From NCBI RefSeq assembly GCF_029227915.1, contig NC_079884.1:16494001-16558000 (forward strand): a stretch of 64,000 nt of DNA, given 5' to 3'. A program made the translations under genes and the position numbers. How positions within the stretch are numbered: position 1 is the first letter of the stretch; each line of letters starts with the position of its first letter. Source of the stretch: Hydractinia symbiolongicarpus (taxonomy: Eukaryota; Cnidaria; Hydrozoa; Anthoathecata; Hydractiniidae). This document shows, piece by piece, positions 14,840 through 24,576 of this stretch. The notes beneath the pieces are model-generated. The model did no database searches, was not told where the DNA came from, and worked only from the letters and a program-made list of their open reading frames with translations.

Positions 14840-15496
14840 ATGGATAGTATGAAGTTATATCCAACATTACCGCCAAGTGCTGTTGCAACAGCTTACGCTA
14901 GCGCGCCTGTGGATTATACTGTGCAGGATGAAAGTCAGTTATTCAGACTGCAAAAGATCAAAGAGATCAAACAGTATGTTTGCAAGGAGATAAAAGAGCG
15001 CAATGGACTCGCGAAACAGTTCAACATGCATGGGACATGGGTTTGGTATTGTGATCACAGATTACGTCATCACTACTGGCTGTGGACTTGGTGCATAACA
15101 GGACTTGTCGCGCTCCTATGCATCGCGATGGGAGGCATCATACTAGCCATGGGAATCGGTCAAGCGGGTCTGAAAAACGCTTTGAAGAGGCTAGGGGTAA
15201 AGGTTCAGAAACATGAAAGTATAAGAACACTTGCCGAGTCAAAGTTGAATTCCGTCATTTACCTCATTTTTAAAGTGATCGAAACTGGTGTCGTAAGCGA
15301 CTATGAGTTCAGCTTGATCATGCAGGAGAAACACCGCTATGTGGTGCTAAAGGAACAGATTCGTCAAAGAGTGAAGCGTATCGTAAACAATATTGATGAA
15401 CAGGAGCGTGCAGAGCTAGTCGCAAAATGTAAACAACAATGGAAAGATCAGATTCTAAAAAAACTACAATCTGTCCAGTATGCATCTGCTAGCTAG
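14840..15496 (+). CDS. Intact membrane protein ORF of the Polinton-like element
   Basis: This is an uninterrupted frame of 218 residues with ATG at 14840. Residues about 30-55 are charged (RLQKIKEIKQYVCKEIKERN). One or two hydrophobic segments follow at about 78-105 (WCITGLVALLCIAMGGIILA). A basic and helical C-terminal half contains KHESIRTLAESKLNSVI and ends LQSVQYASAS. The layout suggests a membrane-anchored protein with a long coiled cytosolic or intravirion tail. I know similar proteins only as uncharacterised multi-copy cnidarian ORFs. It is the only unbroken gene in an otherwise decayed element, so it is either young, constrained or spared by chance. Confidence 0.6.
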   Translation: MDSMKLYPTLPPSAVATAYASAPVDYTVQDESQLFRLQKIKEIKQYVCKEIKERNGLAKQFNMHGTWVWYCDHRLRHHYWLWTWCITGLVALLCIAMGGIILAMGIGQAGLKNALKRLGVKVQKHESIRTLAESKLNSVIYLIFKVIETGVVSDYEFSLIMQEKHRYVVLKEQIRQRVKRIVNNIDEQERAELVAKCKQQWKDQILKKLQSVQYASAS

Positions 15497-15559
15497 ACAG
15501 CGAACCCCGGTACGCGCCATGAGTTTTGTAAGTACCATATTTACAAAACCTGTCGCTAT

Positions 15560-15790
15560 CGCTTGATCTATTCCAACAACTCCCCCGTATCTTGATATAT
15601 CAGCAAGTTACCGTTATGTACAATACGTCGCGATTTCTCTCTGCGTCAACAGACAGAAAGTCCTTACTGTAAGCCTTGCGTGAGAACAGCAAGGAAGCGA
15701 AATCTCGAAATCGTGGCCGAAGAGCTGAGAGAGAAATCGCGACGTATTGTACATGAAGATACTGGGGAGTTGTTGGAATAGATCAAGCGC
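15560..15790. repeat. Foldback: imperfect 65-85 bp inverted repeat
   Basis: The left arm, 15560-15642, opens CGCTTGATCTATTCCAACAA and ends with GTACAATACGTCGCGATTTC and a few more bases. The right arm, 15728-15790, is its reverse complement except for about 20 extra bases inside the left arm. The spacer is about 85 bases. The repeat sits exactly where the element stops and the satellite resumes, so it may be a MITE or the terminal structure of the insert. Confidence 0.75.
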
Positions 15791-16072
15791 TAGGTGGTCA
15801 TCGCTCTAGTCCTTTCAGTATCAATGGACTGCGAGGTGCCAAGTAATTTTCCTTTGCGCCAGGCTCTTAGTTCTTTCAGTTTCAATGCACTGATTCTTTG
15901 TAAGTCATTTTTCTTAGCGCAAGGCTCTTGGAACACCACCAAGAGCATGTACGGGCTTTCAAAGAATGTAATACGGTCTCTTGTTGCCTCACAAGGGCCC
16001 TGCATAGAAAGCACGTGCTTCCACATTCCTAAGCATGTGACCAGCGCTCTAGTCCTTCCAGTCTTAATGTAC
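15791..16072. repeat. Right-hand remainder of the ~180-bp satellite
   Basis: The monomer themes return (GGTGGTCATCGCTCTAGTCC, CTTAGCGCAAGGCTCTTGGA, AAGCACGTGCTTCCACATTC) for about one and a half units. The 13.08-15.79 kb element therefore interrupts the array. Confidence 0.8.
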
Positions 16073-17589
16073 CGCGTATTACATTATTATTACACTATTG
16101 TTATTATTATTATTATTACATTATTATTATTATTATTATTACATTATTATTATTATTATTATTACGGCGGATGTACTATTCTGAAAATGGTTGTATCATT
16201 CTGCGACGCGATTTTTTTGGTTGTGCTATTCTGCAAATGGTTGTACTATTCTGTAATTGGTTGTTCCATGTTTTTTGGTTGTATTATTCTGAATTGCGGT
16301 TGTATTTTTCCGCATTTTGTTTTTTTCTACATAGAAAGCAGCTTTTTCGCGGTGAAGTATTTTGCTATTTTTGACAATTTTCACGGAATTAATTGCAGCT
16401 AAAAAAGATTAGTTTTTGCAAATCGCGGAGAATAAAAAAAGAATTGTCAACTACTTTTCAAATTGCATATTTCGCGTCTACTACACGCTTTTTGTAAAAA
16501 CATGCAACTTGAAGGAAGCCTACGAATGTTTATAACTTTTTTAATTTGTCTCAAAATGCTTTTAAATTCTTCTTAATTTTTCTCTTATTTTGTCATTTTT
16601 TTCGTTTAAAGGAGCATTTCAGTACTTCTCGGTATTGACAAAGATGAAAAATATTGTTAACATGTTCCAAAGTTTTGTACCTGTGAAGCCCTATGTTCTT
16701 ATATAATTTGTTCTTATAAAAAAGGTGCATTTCAATGAATTCCCAAAGATAATTCACACCACTTCCTGATTTGGTGTAACCCTTATCAACCAGTCAAAAT
16801 AGACGGAAAAAGGTATTGTCGTGGTAGAAAATTTCGATTAAGAATCTAAATACACTATTGCTAATTTCGCTAGTTTTAAAAAACGCAAAATTTTGACTGC
16901 CTAACAGAACCGATGTAACAAACAAAAGGTTGTTAGACTTGATAAGATAAATATATTTTTAATCTTAATAAAGTTACAAAATTAAAGATGTCAAAAAATG
17001 TTATCTTTAAAACTAAAAAGAAATACATAAATGAAAATTGATCGGAATTTCAACATATTTCCGATACATATCTCTAAAAGTTATGCAAATAATATGTATA
17101 CAAAAAACTGATAACACCTAAGTTTGATTTCGATTTGTGAATTAACTCTGCAAGCTAACGCGTGAATTTGATATTCTCAAGTTGATGGTCAACAAGCAAC
17201 AAGTAAGCCATCCGATCAGCTTGTGAAAGAGAGACGCTTAATAAAAAAAATAAAAGCGAAATGACATTGTTTCTCATGCATATATGTCAACGATGGAAAG
17301 TTACGTAGCTAAAAGTTTTCTACTCGCTCCGTAATGCATCGATTAAGCGCCAGGGCTCTTTATATAACTTTAAACTATTGACTTCTGTTTTTACTTTAAT
17401 CAAAAAGTGAAATAGATAAATATATATCTTGGTGCAATTGTTTTAGGGAGGTAATATTTTGAGTGGGGCGCCAAAAACCTAAACAAATGGACATATTAAG
17501 GAAAAGCGTATATTAGGGAGTCGATATTACGAGTGGGGCGCTTGATGAATGCATCACGGTTTGTGCCACATAATAATGACAAAACGGCA
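16073..17589. repeat. (ATT)n run, GGTTGTA-TATTCTG short repeats, then unique DNA
   Basis: 16083-16166 is an interrupted ATT microsatellite. 16175-16320 repeats GGTTGTACTATTCTGCAAAT about six times with variation. The same motif forms the terminal repeat of the element at 28548-29104. The rest to 17589 is AT-rich without a gene, apart from two copies of 'GAGTGGGGCGC' at 17460 and 17533. Confidence 0.6.
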
Positions 17590-18440
17590 CTAAGTATTCC
17601 AGTGATTCATCATGTCCTTTGCTTCATTTAACCACTGACGACATTTGCAGTATTCTTCCCTTTTCATAGCTCTTTGGTATTTCTCACGCATATTTAAAAC
17701 TAAATATTTCCAGTAGTCGGCGTCTTTTCCTTTGCACGCTTCTTTCATTTTTTCGTTTTTGCTAATGCATCTTTTTACTTCGTTTACTGTAAATGTTTTC
17801 GTTTTTGACACGTTATCATAATCTTTGCGTTTCATTAATTCTTCACATACATACGTAAGACCGAGAAACATGGTCCTGCAGTGCTTTCTTCCTTTCACAA
17901 GGTCGTTTTTCTTTACTGTTTCATATTTCGCAATTTTCTACAATAATAAAAAGTCATTATATATAATACGGCGGCATTAATTCCTTAAGTATTTAAAACA
18001 AAAGGATTTTTTTTTACAAATTATTAAAATTTAAGGTGTATTCAAATTTTTTGTAAGGACGTTAAAAAAACTGCGGTACATCAAAATTTATTCGGAAAGT
18101 GTCGATTGAGAAAACTATTCCTGAAATTACCTCGTCCAAACTATCTTTTAAAGGATGGTTCTCCACTTCACAGTCATCAACTTCTGACATTGTTTGCAAG
18201 TTCTCGTCAGAAATTTCATTTAAACTTTAAGCAGAGAATTCGCAAATAGAATTGTCATCCTCTTCACTCGAGTCATCATTATTGCTCGAATTGCTTCCGA
18301 TAGAGTCTTCACCATACTAAAATTTAACAAAAAGAATCCCTAAAATATCACACATGAAGGAATAAAACAGAAAACGTGTCATGTTTTTATAAAATAAATA
18401 GTACCTGATGCTGTAATACTAAACAACTCCCTTTAGGTGG
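17590..18440 (-). pseudogene. Three phase-compatible downstream exons with one in-frame stop
   Basis: Minus-strand exons 18440-18405 (PPKGSCLVLQHQ), 18316-18131 and 17937-17590 each have AG and GT borders and join in phase 0. The second is acidic (SSEEDDNS) but has an in-frame TAA after CEFSA. The third is 115 basic, helical residues (KGRKHCRTMFLGLTYVCEEL ... EEYCKCRQWLNEAKDMM) ending in TAG-type termination at 17590. They would extend the SET-recombinase gene if its last exon spliced from a weak donor after PKRKQK (18774 region). Alternatives are a separate decayed gene or an alternative 3' end. Confidence 0.45.
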
Positions 18441-18749
18441 CTAAAATAAAATGAAGTAAAGAAATTGTGAAATTTGAAATTTGGCAACCTCTAGTAAAAT
18501 GTACAAGGCATGTAACTAAAGGCAAACTGTTTAAAGATTACTTGAACAAAAATATTAAATAAATAAATAAATCAAAACAATCCTACTTATGACATTCATA
18601 AATCAATTAATCAATTTCGTTTTAAGTGAAAAACCGCCTTAATGGATCTACCGTTTCCTTGTAAAAGGTAAAAGTATGCAAAACCAAACTTCGATCCAGA
18701 ATTACGTTAAAGAATTTGACTGATCTATATGGCGTGATACTCGTCTTTC

Positions 18750-21700
18750 TTATAGAGCAAAAAAGTGTAGCACCTTTTGTTTTCGCTTTGGATACGTTTT
18801 AAGTGTTGTCTTCGGAACAGCAATAGACTTTTTAGCATCCTTCTGTAAAAAAAAGTCATTTTAAGTTTAAAAACGCAATCATTTTTATATCATGATTTCC
18901 TTATAATGAAGAAAAACAAAGCAAATAATGGATCAACTTACTTTCTTTACATTTCCTCCATTTTTATTGTAGAAAAGATCAATTCTATTGGTCTCCCCTT
19001 CCAGCTCTTCCAAAATATCCATAAAATCTGACAATTCCTTTGGTTCCAGGCTATTGTTTTTGCTTACCCACTCGATAACATCATCTTTACAGGGCATAAC
19101 TTTTTCATTCTTTAAGATTGCAGATGTAATTTTTTCAACATCTTCTTTTTTTAACGTTTGCGTAACTCCACCAACTTCAAATGTATTACCCATCATCATA
19201 GCAAGTTTTAATGCCTCTCTATGATTTGAATACAAATTGTAATGGATATTTGTGGTATCCTCTTTATTTTTCATAAAGTGCTTTGCAAAATAACCACTGT
19301 CAATTCCATCAACCTTACACCCGAATGTTGCGCATGCACATCTTATTCGAGTAGGACTTACTCTATCATATTCGTGTTTGCCAAATACCGCCGCATTTTT
19401 GAAAGATGACGTCAGGCTACTGCCAATTGTAGCGTGCGACAGTTGATTTGTATCTGATGAAATGAATAAATAAGTATTTGTTGTGGGATTCAAAACAGGC
19501 CTTATTTCTTTGACATAGTATTTAAGATGTTCAAACACGTTTTTAGGCAAGACAATGACCTTTTCACCATATATTGTGGATGTTTTATAACGGGAATTAG
19601 TAAACACCATGTATCCAGGATATTCTTCGCTAGTGTGCGCTTCCTGGACATCCGAAACCCTGAGTTCTATCAGGTTTGATGATCTCAACCCATTCATTAT
19701 GCACAAGTTAGTAATCAGATAGTCTCTAACCTGCTGACAAAACCGTTTTGTAGGTTTCTCAGACTTAGCGACCCTTTCAATACTTTTCACAAGACCCTGC
19801 ACAAAATTTGATCGGCCATATTTAATCATATGGGTAGGAGTCATTAAGCGTTTAATCTTAATTCGTCTAATGTCAGTTTTACGCTGGGCAATGGATTCAG
19901 TAAAATCAGCGTTCCATTCATCGATATATTCCGACAAAGCTGTCATTTGATCACGGGTAATGCCTCCATAGACATGGCGACGACGTAAAAATCTAATAAA
20001 TGCTCTCAAAGCGACATATCTAACCCTTAGAGTGGAAGCCTCATTTCCTCCTTTACCAATCAAGCGGTAAGTTGGATCGTGGTATTTATCTTCAACAAGC
20101 AAGCAATTTGCAAATGCACTGGCTGGTATCACTGCCATGTTGGGATCGATAATAGTCCATATGTACTCCAGATGCTGTCTGTACCTAAGATAAAATGAAT
20201 CATTTTTAAATTTACCAAACAGAAAAATTCTAGTGTGGGTTCAGTTTTAAAGAGTTCCACGATAAAAAAAATTGAAAAAGTTTTGGAAAAGTTCAATAAA
20301 GTTTGGAGCTAGAAAATCCTATAAATGATGTCTTATTTGTAAGGATTTCAGGTTCGTAACCACGATCTACTAGGGTTAGGATAACGATAGAACATGTATA
20401 TCAATAAGAAGGATTTGTCTTACCTCTTTGCCTTAACAGCTCCTTTCTTCTTTTTCACTTCACTTTTAAAAGCTTCTAGCAACTCCTCTCCGGTTTCATA
20501 ATACATGAGAAAGTTATCTCCTTCAATATCCCAATCTGCTTTGTTAGATGCATTTACTTCCTTCGCATTATCTGGCAGATACTTGATCGTTCTCCCAGTA
20601 TTAATCAATTCTTCTCTATTACATTTCGTACGTTTTTTCGCCTTTTGATTGGCTGTCTTGACTAGTTTGGCTTTATTTTCCAAACATCCTTCGTTAGCCC
20701 AATTTTCTTTTCGCGCAGTTTCTAAAATTTCTGTGATTTTTGATCCTTCAAATTTGTGTTTCCTTTTCAGGTGGGTACGAAGACGCAGGTGCCAAACTCC
20801 ACAGATTGCGCAAGGCAACGGTTTTGGGATACCATGCTTTTCCTTTTTTGACCAAAGAAACATCACCCTGACTTCTGACTCTTTTAGTTTTGCTTCCCTA
20901 TCCGAAAATTTGTGTTGAAGCATTAAATGCTGGTAGAGTCTGCTAGATACAACTGAACAAACCGGGCATTTAATGTCATATACTTTTCTGTAGTCAATAA
21001 CGCCAGTTTTGCGCTCTTTTATAGTACCGGGAGGCCCGACATACTTGTTCACACAGGCTAACATCTTTTTCCTTTTTCTTTCCGCTTTTCTCTTGTTAGC
21101 AAGAATCTTCCCATGGCTTAAGATCTTATGTGTTTTCCTTATCTCTTCACTTGTATTTTCACTTTTCTGTACAGACATATCAACATCGTCATCATCATTT
21201 TCATTATCACCTTCTACGTACGTATATTCTCTCTCGGCTGCTTTTTCTGCTTTTTCTAAGCGCTTCCTCATGACCTCCATACTTTTCTTCAATTCCATGA
21301 TCTCATCTGAAAAAAAAGAAATTTAAAAATCCGAAATTTAATTGCAGGCAACTGGCAGTGACGTACTGACATCATTATTTAGTATTCTTACTCACCTGAT
21401 TCTTTCTTTTTTCTTTTCTCTTTCTTTGAGAGGGTATGGACAACTAAAGGAAAAAATCATTTAAAAAAATGTAATTTTTGTGTCACAAAACTTAATAAAA
21501 CAAAGGAGAACATTACTGATATACAAGTAAGCAAATTGGTACTGATAATTTAAACAAAAGAATTTTATATACTGGCATGAACGTTTTCTTCTAGATCTGA
21601 CTCTGGTGTGTTGGACTCATTGTCATCGCTTTTTCCAGTTGTGTCAAACCAATCGTCTAAAAACAATATAATTTATAGCACATACGAAATCAACTTCTGA

Positions 21701-24527
21701 TTTTTTTAAATAATTTGTCAGGTTTTTAAGCAATATTTCGAGCAATATTTTGTATAAGTATGAAAATGCTGGAATGTTATTAAAAGTTAACGTATACTTA
21801 TACTGTTTAATACCTTGACGATTTCTTTCGTTGACAATTTTCCATACTTCCTTGGCTGAGATTGCCCTTCTTTTAGTAGACGGCATTTCTGGAACTTTAA
21901 AAATGTTAATAAGAAATAAGAACAATGAACCAAACAGAGTCCATTGCTAATATACCTGAGGTTTGAGGTAATATACCTTTTTTGTTTTTTAACCTTTTTT
22001 TTGCAGTGACCTTTTTCTTCCGTCCATCCTGCTTTAGGCATTTTAATTTAGTCCTTTTGTTACCTTCAAACCCAGTTTTGTTTTTTAAGTTCATATCTTC
22101 TTTCTTTTCTTCTTCTTCTTCCTCTTCATTATTCTCTTCTTCAAAAGCAGAATGATAATATTCGCCATTATTTTGTTTTTTCGTGCTTACGCCAATACTG
22201 TCTCCGTCTTTTTCTAGACAAAAATCTAAAATGTTACAAGTGCAATAATCATGTGTTCTAAATTACTTCTACCCATGAGATAGACTATACATACCTTTTC
22301 TCTCCTTTTTAGCTATAAATATTTCTGCCTTTAAACGCTTTTGTAGAATACCTAGAAAAACGTTTGAACCAGTTTTGGAATAATGTACATAACAAAGATA
22401 CTTTCAAAATGCTAAATCATGCAACCGTACTTTTTCCTTTGGGAGAAACATCATCATCATCTGTTGGAGGATAACAGTTAACATCATGACTAAACTCGTT
22501 TTCTACAAAAGAAGTAGATTGATATAAATTAAATTAAAATTCATTTTAACGTTTCCATCGTTTTTTCGTTCTATAATAAACGACTTCGTGTACCTGAATG
22601 TTCTTTACTTTCTTTATTTGATCCATCATCGGAATCACTACCTTCCTTTAAGACAGAAATTCCAACATTGCTAACTTGTTCTTCAGCCTTAAAAATACAA
22701 AATATAATAGCAAGCTTAATCAATTTTCAATGTAATACCACTTTTTCCTACCACAGAGTTGAATAAATAAAGTGACGTTTCAAATAGTGTCAAACATACC
22801 TCTTCCACTGATATCTCATTTACACGACTGTATATAAGTGTCACGGTCTCTGGCAAAAGAACTTTAAACACGAAATCAAAGTTCTAGAATAAAAGTAACT
22901 TGGTAAATTGACCAAATGAGCTTTCCAGACAAATTACTTAGGACTTAAAAGGGAATTTTTCACCAATAGGCATGTTTTCTAAATTTTACAATAGTAAACT
23001 TTTACCAATTCACCCCAAAAAGATAAACGAAAATTGAAGGGATTAAAATCTTTAACATCTTTATAATTAATTTTAAAAAAATTCAGGAATTCCCAGGACT
23101 TTTCAAGACGTTTTTTAGATTGCAGGACTGTCTTGATCCTGTGGAATCCTAAGTTTTTTTACAAAGAGGAGAAATTAATTACCTTTGTACTGTTATTTGG
23201 ACAAAAAATCTTCAACAAAGTTTTTACAATCACATCAATTTGCTCTTTTGTAAATGCACCAAAACGAACATCATTTGTAAGAGATTCTAAACATTTAAAA
23301 AAGAACTTTTTAATACAAACCTTTATTTTTCACTTTCAAAAAATACATAACCTAAACTACATTACCTCTAGCTCGGCCTCTTTGTTTGTAAATATCACAT
23401 CGTTTTCGCCATTCCTGAAAAATGTTCGTTATTGTGTATTAATCTAATAATGTAACTTCCTTTGTTATGTATCAACTTTTATTTCTTCTTTTAAAATTTC
23501 ATACAAAATTCTATTCATGGAATACTACACAAGTAAGTAAAAATCATAAGTTCATTACCTTTCCAGTAAATATTCCCTTTAATGTTTCTTCACACTTTTC
23601 AACCAGAACTTTTACTACTTCACATGGTACGGATTGAAGGTCCCTAAGAGAAGTTTGCTTATCATTAAAATCCATTAAATAATAATAAAATTTATTTTTG
23701 TTAAAAAAGCACCTTCAGATACATATGTTAAATAAATAAAAAAAATACTTACTTGTATTTAGTCCAGTGAAATACATCTAATTCATCATTCGACTCCATC
23801 TTCAATAAAGTTAATATAAAAAAATATAAAATACTTATTCAAAAAAACTTTAAAAGTTTATTTCCCGATTCCTTAATAGAAAAATTCCTAAGATAATAAT
23901 TTCTAACCAAACCATAAACAAAAATGAAACACAAATTGTTGGTAAGCTGGATAAATCGAAACTAATAACTATCTTAGTTTATTAGAAATACTTACTTCAC
24001 ATGAATTATTTTCAATCGCCTAAAAAAAGAACATTGTATACAAAAAACAGGTTAAGAAATGGTATTAGCAATAAATTTCACCAGAACATCAACTTACTTG
24101 AATATTAAGTGGTTTGTTGAATGAACCCTGAATGAAAATATTTTGAAGTTTACTGTAATGCTTGAGAATAACATGAGACGATTAACTATCATTGTGATGT
24201 TACAGTACATACCTCTTTCCTCCACCAGATATCTTCATCGTCTCCATAATTATACCTTAATTCCGTTCCTTCCAATATATCTTTTGATGCAAATAAGCAG
24301 AGTCTAATATCGCTTTTGCTACAATTAATCTTTCTCATAACAGAATTTCCATGTAGTGAGTCATTTACAAATTTTCCATTTTGGTTAGAAGTTGATCCAT
24401 CAATACTAAAAAGAAAATGCACATAAAATGTAAAATAAGAAAATAGCAAGAATTTATGTGTCATATGCATTATAACTTGAATTTCACATGGAATCATAAC
24501 TACATTGACCACAATTAATCCAGAAAT

Positions 24528-24576
<49 letters not shown>

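Noticed and set aside
15794-16402. 202-codon plus-strand frame
   Set aside because: It runs through satellite, ATT repeat and the GGTTGTA repeat; composition follows the repeats.
18750-20184. DIRS retrotransposon as source of the tyrosine recombinase
   Set aside because: No reverse transcriptase, RNase H or methylase-type DIRS frame and no split repeats were found nearby; the SET and zinc-finger partners do not fit DIRS.
20649-21326. Plus-strand hydrophobic frames of about 90-105 codons
   Set aside because: They are antisense of the Lys/Glu-rich zinc-finger exon; Phe/Leu/Ser richness is the mirror of AAG/GAA codons.
24414-24512. N-terminal extension MVNVVMIPCEIQVIMHMTHK before the SET segment
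   Set aside because: It lies upstream of a clear acceptor (TTCTTTTTAG) and is translated intron.
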